Below are positions 36,601 to 48,183 of a stretch of 64,000 nt of DNA, piece by piece. Both the position numbers and the translations under genes were made by a program. The number at the start of each line of letters is the position of its first letter. Position 1 is the stretch's first letter. The notes under the pieces were generated by a model. It was not told the origin of the DNA and searched no databases. It saw nothing but the letters and a program-made list of their open reading frames with translations. The stretch is from Blastomyces gilchristii SLH14081 (taxonomy: Eukaryota; Ascomycota; Eurotiomycetes; Onygenales; Ajellomycetaceae), in the NCBI RefSeq assembly GCF_000003855.2, contig NW_003101674.1:1745656-1809655 (forward strand), written 5' to 3'.

Positions 36601-37560
36601 AATTCTTTCACAATATTCATACATTTCTCTGCAAGTGAGACAGCATATTCAACTTCAATTCTTTCTCATAGCACAGCTGTATTATCTGGCTCAAGAGTTT
36701 CAATGATTGTATATACAGACTCTAACAAGAACTGCAACATACAGTAATACAGTGCTTTGATATGAATACTTCATTTTTCAGTATTCAATATGTCTTGACT
36801 GATGTCTTCTGAGCAGACTCATTGATTTTTTGTAAAAATGTCAGATTCACTGATGACTTCAGTGTCTGCAAGAATTCCTGTATATCAGATCTTGTAGTTA
36901 TTATCATTAAATGTGATTACAGCTTTGATGTTCATGGCTTTTTGAACATTCTTTTGATATTCGCGGATCTCAGATTTGAAATCATCTGCTGCAGAGATGA
37001 CTACTCAATACATGCTCATTCTGTCACAGAATGTCATCAGATTATCAAATGTCATTGATATCATATCATCTGAACTCATTCTAGACATGATACTTGTGTG
37101 TCACACTTCTGTACATGTTGCTTATGAGCTTGAGATGCTATCATCTGATTCATGATTCACTCTGCTATTTGTAGATGACTTCATGATCTCTTCTGTGACT
37201 TCTGTGTATTGTGTAGTATCTATTTTCTCTGATTCTTTATTGATAGATGTCTGAGTGTAAGAATGTGAATGTAAAGTTCTGCTTCTATCACTCTGTGATG
37301 TAGACATACCACTCATCAGTCAAAGAAGAGTTGAATGAAGAAATTGAAAAAAAAAAAAAAACACATTATATTATACTGTAGAGTTCTGCTATTTCAATTA
37401 CTGATCAAGTAGATACACTTGAAACATGCAATGTAAATGTGGTAAAAGAATTCTTCTATCCGGGGTGAACACATTCAATGCTTACACAGGTGTTTTTAAA
37501 CAAAAGTAAGAAAAAAAAATGTAATCCTTGATAAAAATGTGCTATTCAGACTATAATCTG
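33636..37560 (-). pseudogene. C1 Ty1/copia gag-pol, main part
   Basis: Minus strand. Gag starts at about 37316 (open frame 37316-37122, MSGMSTSQSDRSRTLHSHSY) and runs to about 36200. A basic Asn/Lys tract lies near 36100. The protease region is near 35960-35870 (FLDTCVSFHITDKK, where D-S-G is expected). An open stretch at 35735-35451 leads into the pre-integrase box (WHVDLEHIHAEAI). Integrase spans about 35400-34300 and its C-terminal part includes FWADILKTVVSIINN. Reverse transcriptase begins at about 34300 and runs to 33640, where E1 is inserted; the remainder is at 12491-11464. The joined element is about 5.2 kb, the normal copia size. Confidence 0.87.
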
Positions 37561-37667
37561 TGAAATGATTAATCTGTTGTATTCGTGTAGAAAGAGCTAG
37601 CTATATATATATTACATATGAGATCACGTGTAGGCGGAGCGGTCGCTACGGCAACGTCACTAGAGCG
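37561..37667 (-). repeat. C1 copia 5' LTR, outer end truncated
   Basis: Matches 11336-11442 but stops nine bases short of the terminal CA and joins G2 sequence directly at 37668. The missing tip means the C1 target duplication cannot be seen. CpG-rich core retained (GGCGGAGCGGTCGCTACGGC). Confidence 0.85.
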
Positions 37668-39082
37668 TGTCTTAATTCTCTTCAGAATTACATATAAAGA
37701 CTGACATCTTGAAATATTCAATTGATGATAATAACACTTTGTAATTTCATAAATAACACTGAGTCTCTCACTCTGAACTCTTACACACTCAGATAATACA
37801 AGAGATGTATGACTTATATATAACTGAACATCTGAGTTATAAACAACTATATCAAATAATCTTTTAAGAATTCTACTAGTCTAAGATATTAAACAGTATC
37901 AGACACTTCATCTGAAACTGTAATCATTATTTCTCTATCATCTTATGAAAGAACTGTAGAAAAGATCTGCTAAAATCACTCAATATCTCTGAAAGAATCT
38001 GATGAGATATAATAATTGACTTCACTATCAATCTCTCTAAGAGTAAGAATTATAAGAATATTCTGATCATCATTGACTGATTCAGTAAAGAGATAATATT
38101 AAAATCTTATGATAAGATAGATACTGAACAAGTCACTGAAGTCTTTCTACAAAGTTCATTCTATCAGATATATGAATTGCTGAGATCTATAGTATTAAAT
38201 TAAGACTGTCAATTTATGAGCACTCTCTGAATAAAAATCTGTTAAGTTCTCAAGATTATATATCATTTATCAACTGTCTATCACTCTGAAACTGATAGTG
38301 TATTAGAATAAATAATTCAGACTGTAAAGAACTATCTTTATAAGTTTTATAATTATTCACAGAATGATTGACATGATCTTCTTCTATACATAAAAGTCAC
38401 TATCAATGATTGAGATGCTGTTTTAACAGATATAAGCCTGTTCATTCTTACACATGAATATCACATAAAAGTGTTGAATCTTCTAGAGATTATATAGTTC
38501 ACACTGAATCTCTGCAGTCTGATTCAGATCATCAATAATATAGTAACAAAGCTTCAAGATATCTGTGATTGAGCAAAGGCCTTCATGACAAGCATTAAAC
38601 AAGATTAAGAAGATCAAATCAATGTTCATCAAGACCTCACTGAGCAATATAAGATAGAAGATCTAGTGAGATTGAATCTTAAGAGTATACAGATAATACA
38701 TCTGTCTTATACACTGAATTACCTTTATATTAAATATAAAGTGATAGAAGTTCTAGACAGTTATAATTACTGTCTTAATACATTATCAGAGATTCATGAT
38801 GTCTTTTATACAAGCTTGCTCTGCTGTGCTGTCACTGACCTGCTTTTTTCTGAACTGACTTCTGATTAACAGTTATCAGAGATCATAGAAGAAGACAATG
38901 AACTTGAGTGAGAGATTGAAGATATTCTTGATAAGAGATTCTGCAGCTGCAGCTAATAATATTTTGTGAAATGAGTTAACTATGATTGCCTGATCTGAAC
39001 TCTGAGCTCTGTATTATCTGAAACAGCAGCTCTTGATCAATGAGAACTATGCATAATCTCATCTCTGAAAAGAGAGAACTAA
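37668..39082 (+). pseudogene. G2 gypsy, 5'-truncated pol tail (integrase and chromodomain)
   Basis: Starts abruptly within the integrase N-terminal region, at a point equivalent to about 18615 in G1, and is collinear with G1 to its 3' LTR. The integrase core is readable with many stops. An open stretch at 38666-38869 (RLNLKSIQIIHLSYTLNYLY, then YTSLLCC) covers the integrase C-terminus. There is no gag, protease or reverse transcriptase. The truncation shares its breakpoint with the truncated C1 LTR, pointing to one deletion. Confidence 0.85.
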
Positions 39083-39443
39083 TATGACAGGCTGCACCTG
39101 ATCAATTATATAGACTATTTCATTACACTTCATAGATTCTGCTGAAAGCTCTGATTCTCAGTTCACTAAAAAGCTCTGATTCTCAGTTCATTAAAAAGCT
39201 CTGATCTTTAGTTGCTGATTCTCAGCTGAAAAACTCATGAAATTTCTATTCTTTCACTCTGAAGTTTCAATGTGTACATGAAGTCTCTATTCTTCTGCCC
39301 TGAAGCTTCACTGCATACATGTATAAATATTCACTTCAATCACTGTTTCTCACACTTTCTCTTTCTTTCCTTCTCTAATGTTTTTCACTTTGTTATATAA
39401 GACCTATATATTATACCAATCTATTCGGCGTAGACCTCTTACA
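39083..39443 (+). repeat. G2 gypsy 3' LTR (361 bp, with internal triplication)
   Basis: Starts TATGACAGGCTGCACC, ends CCTCTTACA. It is about 50 bp longer than other G LTRs because a unit AAAGCTCTGATTCTCAGTTC is repeated about three times at 39148-39215. The right flank (39444) is F2. Confidence 0.85.
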
Positions 39444-40468
39444 CAGAGTCTTTATAAGATTGAAATAGATATTTACAGATACAGTGATACTGTTTCACTT
39501 TAATTTCTTACTCTTAATCAGATTAAAGACAGATATCTTCTTTATAATTTCAGCAAGAGTCTTATAACTAGAGTTAAATAAGAACTGAGTTTTAGTGATC
39601 TTTTTCTCATGAAAGATAAAACTCACAGAGATTAATTATAATATTTATAATCAGAAGCTTCTTATAATAGTGAAATTCTTTTATTACTACTATTACTACT
39701 TCAAGAGTCTTATAACAGTGATTACTATTAGAACTGATTATAACTGCTTATAATAGTTTATTTCAATTAAGAAACTCTTACAGTGATAGATTCTCCGAGC
39801 TCAGAAACTGAGTAGATTCTGATTCAAGATAGAGTATATTAAGAGAACTAAGAACTTAGTAGACAGACTCTCTTACAGATCTGACTATATTAAGAAGATC
39901 AGAATAACAGATACAGAGAGATTAGAGAAAATAGATAAGTGTTATAAGATGTTTAAACTAAGTATTATAAAGAGATTAACTGAAGAGTCTCTTAATTCTC
40001 TATAAGAGAAGAGAGAGAAGAGAGAGAAGAAGTCTGTATAACTACTCTTTATAATACTGAGAGTTAACACTCTGAGAATCTCTGTGAAGATTCTCAGAGA
40101 GAGTATCTACAATCTGAAGAATTTACAGACTTTGAGAAGTACTGTAAAAGATCTGATGTAAGAAAAAACAGAGTATAAGTCTTTATAAAATCTTCTATTC
40201 AGATTATCAGAACTGTAACTGAAGAATAAATATACTCAGTATATTCAGAAACTGCTCACAGCGGAAATCAATTCTGCAGAAATAAAGAAATAAAAGAGAC
40301 TTAAATAATCTCTTATAAAGAGAGAGCTGAATTTATATATCTATAAATAAGTTTCTATATATAGAACTTATTAAAAGATATTATAACTCTTCTCTAACAG
40401 ATCATTTTACAGATACTAGAACTTATAAATTACTTATAAGAAAATACTTCTGACTGAATATACAAGAG
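39444..40468 (+). pseudogene. F2 gypsy, first fragment (RNase H to integrase start)
   Basis: Plus-strand copy of F1 24855-23865 in reverse complement: RNase H, the region to the integrase N-terminus. It is truncated on the left where G2 ends. It stops at the G3 insertion with target AAGAG (40464-40468) and resumes at 46667. It is more TpA-rich than F1, so it appears older or more mutated. Confidence 0.85.
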
Positions 40469-40776
40469 TGTGGCGGGCTGCGCCCGATCAATCATATAGA
40501 CTATTGCGTTACACTCCACAGATCCCAACCACTTCATTCTCGAACACGTACGCTCCGATTCTCAGCCATTCTCAATCACTGATCCTCGGCCGCTACGAAC
40601 GCGCGTATATTCTCCCGCCCCGAAGCTCCACCGCGTATGCCACCACATACATGTATAAATATTCATCTTGATTGCTGATTCTTGCACTTTCTCTTTCTTT
40701 CCTTCTTTAATGTTTTTATCTTTGTTATATAAGACCTATAATATTATATCAATCTATTCAGTGTAGGCCTCTTACA
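40469..40776 (+). repeat. G3 gypsy 5' LTR (308 bp)
   Basis: TGTGGCGGGCTGCGCCCGATC to CCTCTTACA, preceded by AAGAG. The first 170 bp is the most CpG-rich G-family sequence here (GGCCGCTACGAACGCGCG) and is nearly unmutated, while the last 120 bp is mutated. Confidence 0.93.
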
Positions 40777-43457
40777 CTATAAAAATGTTCATCATCTTCT
40801 TATTAGAAAATGATTATTCACACATCATCTTCTCATCAGAAATGATTATTTATCAAGAGATATCTGAACATGTAACAATGTGTAAGAAATAGAGAAACAG
40901 TCAAACAGTTAAGCAGACACTGAGTTCTCAGATAGTTCTCAGATAGAAGCTTGCTTATCAGTCACTCTGACCCTGCAACAAGATCTTACAAAGAGAATAA
41001 GATTTTACAAGAGAATGTCAGTGAAAGACCTGAGAGTTCTGATACTCAGATATATGAGAATATAATTACACATCTGATGATTGATATAATCATGTCTAAT
41101 GATAATATAGAACTCTCAAACACAAGCATAGATGCAGTGTCACAGTGACTTTAAGCAATGTTGAAACTATAATAACAATAAATAGCTGATATGCATGCAA
41201 CTCAACAACATTAATATGAAGAGATTCAATGACTAACTCATGCAATTTCAACACCTACAGAATTGAATACAAAAGCACTGAAAGAATGCTTAGATGCTTT
41301 CACATATTTCAATGCTTCTGATCTCACTCTCTACTCATCATGAAGAATGAAAATGCTCGCGAAACTGAGTGTAGATGAAGATGTCATTGATTTATTAATT
41401 AATCAAGATTGATATATCAATGAATGATTAAAAGATCATGTGAAACAGAAGTTTCATTCATGAATAAAAGTATGTGAATCAGTGTTATGAATGTCTGATA
41501 ATATTATGAAATATCTTGATATCCTGTTCTGAGACACTGCTATGCAACAGAAAGTATTAGATTGACTACTGAGTGTCTGACAGAGAAATATTCCTCTTAT
41601 AACATTCATTCCTGACTTCAATATCAAGATTCTAGAAGCAGGTGATCAATCTTGAAAGAATTGAATGAAGATTAGCATGCTCAAGAAGACATTAACTTTT
41701 GAACTCTTACAAGCTCTTGTAAGTGTAGACAAAGATCAGACTTATGAAGACTTCTGCACACAGCTCTGAACAATGAATGATCATCTTACTAAGCTCAAGA
41801 ATATACAGAACAGTGACAGAAGATGTTACATCTCAGTGACTCATACACCCGTGCCAAGGAATAACAATGATGCAGATGTCATGGATTGAGTAGACTTGAA
41901 TGTCTATACACAAGCAAGGGTCTTCACTGTCTGAACAGTCTTCTGAGTCTCTGAGATCACTTCTGAAGAAGTTGCTGATCAATATCAATATAAAGTATGC
42001 ATTAACTGTAACTGATCAGAACACATTGCTTTTAACTACTGATCAACTTATGTGTCTTCATACTCAAGAGAAAGATCAGTACCTTCTTGTTCAAAGAATG
42101 AATCAGTGTCTGTTCACATCAATTATATTACATTAGAGAAAGATTCAGAAGATAACTATGAGAATGTCTCAGTGAAACAGAGAAAAGATTAGCTTCTGTT
42201 CAAATTCATAAACAGAAGCTTGAAGAGGTTGAATAACAATAATTTGAAGAGAAGATAATAATGAATGTGATTCTTGTATCTACTGTGATTGATAACATGT
42301 ATAATATGAAAGTCATGATAGACAGTGATCTATGTTACTATGCAATGATAAAAGCTTCAGTTGTAAGATGTTATAATCTTCAGTGTATTTCTTTATCAAA
42401 ACCTTGACTCCTCGCAGGATTTGATGATTCAAAAGACATTTGTACCCATTACATAGTGAAGCTGATCATAGATATGAGAGGACATCAACATAAAGATGTC
42501 TATGTATATGAAGTTGATAATCTTGATTACAATCTTATATTAGAACTTGCCTGGCTATCTGAACAAGGTATCTTGTTAAATACTTGAAACAGACACTTGA
42601 TATTCCCTAACAATGATAGAATTCACAAAGATGATATTCACAAGATTATTGATCTGACACAGATCTCTGTCAATGCCTATGAAATACTCAGAAAAAGAAG
42701 TCACTGAAAGAATTGCTGACAGCAGAATCATGTGTCAATCTATTCTGTCAGTCTGACTGATATCAAAAAGACCCTAGAAAAATTATCTCATGTTACAATA
42801 ACAGATTCTCATACAAAACTCTCTCAATAATATCATGAATATCTAGATGTCTTCTGACAAGATAATATTATAAATATACTTCTCTTACAAGGTTCTGAAG
42901 TGAATCACAGTATTAAGTTAGAGAAAAAGAATGATAAGAATTCTGAATCATCATGAGACTCTCTTTATAACATGTTCTGAGATGAACTTCTTCTTCTTCA
43001 AAAGACACTCAATGATCTGTTGAATAAAGAATTCATACATGTTAGTAACTCTTCCACTGCAGTCTCTATCCTCTTTGCAAAGAAACCAGGTGAAGGACTT
43101 CAATTCTGTGTGAACTATTGAGATCTGAACAGATTGACAAAGAAAGATTGATATCTCTTACCTCTCATCAATGAAAACCTAGCATGAATCAGACAAGCTC
43201 AATGATTTACAAAACTAGATGTTATCACTGTGTTTCATAAGATTTGTATCACTGAAGAAGATGAATGGCTTACAGCATTTCAAACATGTTATAGCCTCTT
43301 TGAATGAATAGTCACACTCTTTGAACTGGCTAACACTCTCAGTACATTTCAGAAGTATATCAACTGAGTGCTCTGAGATTTCCTTAATGAGTTTGCATCT
43401 GCTTATCTAGATGACATCCTCATCTTTACTGATGAATTCAGAAAAGAACATCAAGAG
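40777..43457 (+). pseudogene. G3 gypsy gag, protease and RT (5' part)
   Basis: Gag runs from about 40880. Its open start at 40951-41148 reads RPESSDTQIYENIITHLM. The zinc knuckle at 41998-42039 has a TGA inside and its last Cys changed to Tyr. Protease covers about 42260-42560, reading MIDSDLCYY near 42319. Reverse transcriptase follows from about 42980, with AYLDDILIFTD near 43400 intact, unlike G1. It is interrupted at 43457 by MITE1 and resumes at 43972. Confidence 0.87.
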
Positions 43458-43963
43458 TAGACTAACCGTGTGACCGTGTCTGGGACCAGGACCAGATTTT
43501 TTGATAGTCTCATTACCAATTCGACTGATCCCATTACACGGTTTTAACATTAGATAGTAGTTTCATACTGTCTCAGTGAGACTTACTGTCTACTCTTATC
43601 ACATTTTCCAAATGGGACCATGATTTCCACTTCTCAATTTAAATTATTTTTATTGCTTTAAATGACTTTAAATCTCATTTGAGCGTTACCAAAAAGCGTT
43701 ACTTTTTAAAAAATTAAAAATAGTCTAAAAAAAACCTTAAAATGTCTAAAAATAGTAACTTTATGCCAAGAATGGGACTAAATGGGACCAAATGGGATCA
43801 CTTTCTCATTTTTTTCAAGTCATGGTTCCATTTTAAGATCTGATATATAGTCACTTTACATGTTTTTTTAATAGCCAGTCCCAGCAGGATTCACGCCAAG
43901 AAATGTATGAGACCAGACCAAATGGGACTAAACGTGAAATTCATGGTCCTGGCGGCCAGTCTA
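43458..43963 (+). mobile_element. MITE1, 506-bp TIR element with 8-bp target duplication
   Basis: Inserted in the RT of G3. The duplication ATCAAGAG is present at 43450-43457 and 43964-43971. The ends are TAGACTAACCG and, inverted, TAGACTGGCCG, so the terminal repeat is short and imperfect. Eight-base duplications and the nTnnnnAn pattern are typical of hAT elements. It has no coding capacity and would need an enzyme from elsewhere. It keeps CpG and GG/CC (GGGACCAGGACC) although the host element is heavily mutated. Related copies: 47893-47951, 47952-48008 plus 56337-56723, and 56724-57223. Confidence 0.85.
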
Positions 43964-43971
43964 ATCAAGAG

Positions 43972-46358
43972 TATGTGCAAAAGATATTACAATAACTATG
44001 AGAAGCAGAACTATTGATAGATATTGATAAGTGTGATTTTAAAGTCAAAAGTATCAAGTATCTGGGTTTTATTATAGAAGCTGATAAGAGGATTCAAATG
44101 AATTCTAAGAAAGTCTCTGCCATTCTTGAATGAGAAGCTTCATGTACTGTGAAAGATGTATGAAGCTTCATCAGATTTGCTAACTTCTATCAGTAATTTA
44201 TATGAAACTTCTCAGATATCATGAGATCACTTACAGATCTCACTAAGAAAGACTCAGTATTTCAATGATCAGTGAGTGCTGAAGCTGCATTTACACAGAT
44301 GAAGAAGATGTTTATTAATACTTCTCTGCTAATAACATTTGATCCTGATTATAAGACAGTTGTTGAAGCTGATTTCTCTGACTATGTAACAGAAGAAGTG
44401 ATATTATAATATAATAATAAAGAGATTCTATGATCATGTGTCTTCATGTCTAAGAAACTGAGTTCTGCTGAATATAATTATAAGATCTATGACAAGAAAC
44501 TCCTCACAATCATATACTGTTTAGAAGAATGAGACTCTGAACTCTGAAGTGTCTCTGAATTTGAGATAGTCACAGATTATAAGAACCTTAAATACTTGAC
44601 AACTATCTGTAAACTCATCAAATAACAGATGTGATAATCTGAGTTCTTAAGCTGCTTTCATTTTACAATACACTATCATTCTGATAGTCAGAACTCGATG
44701 GCAGATGCCCTCTCATAATGAGAGTAAGATATATTATCTGATGTAACAGATACTCACTGAATGAACTGAGAGCACTGACTCTTGAACCTGAAGATACTAG
44801 TTGATCAAGATGAAACAGTTCATGACACTATACATGCTTCTTCAGTTAGAACTGCTATTAATATCTTCACTTTCTCTACACTGAATAAACTGTGATATAC
44901 AGCAGCTCAGACAGATGAACTTCTTCAGATTCTCACTGAAGCAGTATGTCAAGAAGTACTCTGATTTCTTTCAGAACTACATATAAGAACTGATATCTCA
45001 GAATGTTCAATTGATGATAATAACATTCTATGATTTCATGAACAACACTGAGTCCCTCACTTCAAATTCTTACACACTCAGATAATGCAAGAGATGCATG
45101 ATTCATATATGACTAATCATTCAAGCTATAAACAACTGTATAGAATGATCTTCTGAGAGTTCTACTGACCTGAGATATTAAACAGTATCAGATACTTCAT
45201 CTGAAACTGTAATCACTGTTCTTCTGTTATCTTATAAAAGAACTGTAGAAAAGGTCTATTGAAATCACTCAATGTCTCTGATAGAATCTGATGAGATGTA
45301 GCAATTGACTTTGCTGTCAATCTATCTGAGAGTAAGAGTTGTAGAAACATTCTGATCATCATGAATCAACTGAGCAAAGATGTAATATTGAAATCTTATG
45401 ACAAGATGAATGCTGAACAAGTCACTGAAGCTTTTCTACAGAGCTCATTCTATCAGATGCATGAATTGTCAAGATCTATAGTATTGAATCAGAACTGTTA
45501 ATTCATGAGTATTCTCTGAACAAGAATCTGTCAAGTTCTCAAGATTATACACTGTCTATCAACTGTCTATCACTCTGAGACTGATGATGCATCAGAACAG
45601 ACAATTCAGACTGTGAAGAATTATCTCTATAAGTTCTGCAATCACTTATAAGATAATTGACATGATCTTCTTCTACACACAGAGATTGCTATCAACAGTT
45701 GAGATGCTGTTTCAACAGATGTAAGCCTGTTCTTTCTTACATATAAATATCACATGAAAGTGTTGAATCTTCTAGAGATCACACAGTTCATATCAGACTC
45801 TCACAGTTCAATTCAGATCACTGACAATATAGTAATAAAACTCTGAGATACTCATGATTGAGCAGAGACCTTCATGACAACTGTGAAACAAGATTAAGAG
45901 AATTAAATCAATGTTTATCAAGATCTCATCAAATAATATAAGATAGAAGATCTGATATGATTGAATCTTAAGAATATACAAATCACACATTCATCTTGTA
46001 TGCTAGATTATCATCACATCAAGTATAAAGTGATAGAAGTTCTAGATAGTCATAACTACTGTCTTGACACATCATTAGAAATTCATAATGTATTTCATAC
46101 AAGCTTGCTCTGCTGCATCATCACTGATTCATTTCCTTCTCAACTGACTTCTGACTGACAGTCACCAGACATCATAGAAGAAGATAATGAGCTTGAGTGA
46201 GAGATTGAGAATATTCTTGATAAGAGATTCTGTGACAGCAGCTGATAATATCTTGTGAAATGAGTCAGCTATGATTAACTGACCTGAACTCTGAGTTCTG
46301 TATTATCTGAAACAGTGACTCTTGATCAATGAGAACTGCTTCTGAAAGAGGGAGCTAA
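43972..46358 (+). pseudogene. G3 gypsy RT end, RNase H, integrase, chromodomain
   Basis: Continuation of G3 pol after MITE1 (KYLGFIIEA is near 44060). RNase H spans about 44240-44720 and ends in a Q-N-S-M-A-D-A-L-S motif, the usual RNase H end. The integrase zinc region and core span about 44960-45920. An open integrase C-terminal part at 45961-46158 reads LKNIQITHSSCMLDYHHIKY. The chromodomain region, with many stops, is at about 46170-46340. It is nearly collinear with G1 and G2. Confidence 0.87.
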
Positions 46359-46666
46359 TGTAATGAGCTGCGCCTGATCAATCATATAGACTATTCTGTT
46401 ACACTTCACAGATCTCAATCACTTCATTCTCAAACATGTATGCTTCAATTCTCAGTCATTCTCAATCACTGATTCTCAGCTGCTACAAACACGCGTATAT
46501 TCTCCCGCCCCGAAGCTTCACCATGTACATCATCACATACGCGTATAAATATCCACCTCAATCACTGATTCTCACACTTTCTCTTTCTTTCCTTCTCTAA
46601 CATTTTTATCTTTGTTATATAAGACCTATAATATTATACCGATCTATTCGGCGTAGGCTCCTTATA
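46359..46666 (+). repeat. G3 gypsy 3' LTR (308 bp)
   Basis: Same length as the 5' LTR. It starts TGTAATGAGCTGCGCC and ends GTAGGCTCCTTATA, followed by the second AAGAG (46667-46671). CpG is retained toward the outer end (ACACGCGTATATTCTCCCGC, CCGATCTATTCGGCG). Confidence 0.92.
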
Positions 46667-47892
46667 AAGAGCTTATGAAGAAGATAGTGAATTCTTATAC
46701 TATTTATTAGAGCTTATGAATAGTGTAGTTCAGATTATATAGAGAACTTACTTCTCTACTCATCTTATAGAAATCTTGAAAACAGCTAGAAATGAACACT
46801 CTTATAAGTTTCTCTTAAAATAAGAACATATATAATACCTGTTTTAACAGTGTACTGATAATAGTAGATTACTTCATTAAAATGACACACTTTATACTCA
46901 CTTATAAGAACTTAAAATCAAAGAATTTAACTTATATCTTTATCTGCAATGCAATCTGATTATATGAGTTATCTATGAATATTGTCTTAGATAGAGAATT
47001 AATCTTTATAGAGAAGTTCTGATCTGATCTGATAACTATACTGAAGATCTTGTAAGATCTAAGCACAGCTTTTTATTAACAGACAGATTATCAGACAGAA
47101 TATCTGATAAGTATATTAAAATGATATCTATAGTACTTTATCAATTATAATCAGAATAACTGAGTGTATTAATTATCACTCACAGAGTTTGTATATAATA
47201 ACTCAAAGCATATCAGTACAGATAAGATCTTCTTTGAAATACTTATTAAGACTTATCTACAGATGAGTTTTATAAACCTGTAAAAGTATTCTATAGAGTG
47301 AGATTATACTTATAAATGAGCTGAGACAATTCAGAATATTCAGCAGAAAGTCTGTGAATTCTTGAGAAAGACTCAAGAGTATTAGAAGAGATACTATGAC
47401 TTCAAGTACATTATAAAGAGTTTTAAGAAAGATGATAGAGTCTGACTAAGTTTGAAAAATATTATTATATAAAGATCTAGTAAGAAGCTGAATGTCTTAC
47501 AGACAGAGTCTTGTAAGATTATAAAGAAAGTTAGTTTATAATTCTACAGATTAAAACTGTTATCTGAGTTATAGATATATAATATTTTTCATATCTCTTC
47601 ACTTTATAAATATAAGAAATTCTCAGAAGAGAATTCTGTGACTCATCACTCTGTTCACAAAGTACTAGAGAGTGAAAGAGAATATTAGATTAAGAAAATT
47701 ATTAACTCAGAGAAGTGAGATTACAAGCTCTGATTCAAGATTCAGTGATAAGAGTATTCTGACAAGATAAATGAGTTCACTTGAGAATCATTCAGATAGA
47801 TAAAATATCTATAAAAGCTGAGACATGACTTTCATACTGTAAATTCTGATAAGTCAGAATAATACAGTTTTCACTAAGAATCTGATTGTGAT
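46667..47892 (+). pseudogene. F2 gypsy, second fragment (integrase to chromodomain)
   Basis: Continues F2 from 40468 across G3: reverse complement of F1 about 23865 to 22616. It covers the integrase core and its C-terminus, all interrupted. It is highly TpA-rich. It ends at the first MITE fragment; the preceding octamer ATTGTGAT fits the nTnnnnAn target pattern. Confidence 0.85.
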
Positions 47893-47951
47893 TAGACTGA
47901 CCGTGTAACTGTGTCTGAGACTAGAATCAGAATATTTGATGATCTTATTAC
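47893..47951 (+). mobile_element. MITE fragment, first 59 bp
   Basis: Begins TAGACTGACCGTGTAACTG and matches the first 59 bp of MITE1. It is cut by a second MITE starting at 47952; the last eight bases CTTATTAC fit the target pattern of a nested insertion. Confidence 0.75.
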
Positions 47952-48008
47952 TAGACTGACTGTGTAACTATGTCTGAGACCAGAATCAGAATATTTAATA
48001 GTCTCATT
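47952..48008 (+). mobile_element. MITE2, left part (split by E2)
   Basis: Begins TAGACTGACTGTGTAAC and stops at the E2 LTR. Its continuation is at 56337-56723 on the far side of E2. CATT before E2 and TATT after it are the probable four-base duplication, with one C-to-T change. Confidence 0.8.
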
Positions 48009-48183
48009 TATGATTCAAAGAATGCTTACCAGCGTACGATTACAGGCGTACACCGGCTTCTTATATATTGTAATATTGTACGCTAAATTAATTAGTGGCT
48101 GCTATGACCCCTCTTTACACTTGTAAGCAAGTTCAGAAGTGGCTGTGTTATTATTCAACAGTTGTACATTCTTCCGAATCACA
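48009..48183 (-). repeat. E2 gypsy left LTR (3' LTR in element orientation, 175 bp)
   Basis: TATGATTCAAAG to CGAATCACA, matched at 56162-56336 (175 bp). It carries an eight-base extra (TTGTAATA type) relative to E1 LTRs, shared by both E2 LTRs. CpG is kept in the outer part. Confidence 0.9.

Noticed and set aside
40468..40671. Frame starting MWRAAPDQSYRLLRYTPQIP as a small gene.
   Set aside because: It lies entirely in the G3 5' LTR and is open only because that part is CpG-rich and unmutated; other G LTRs do not keep it.
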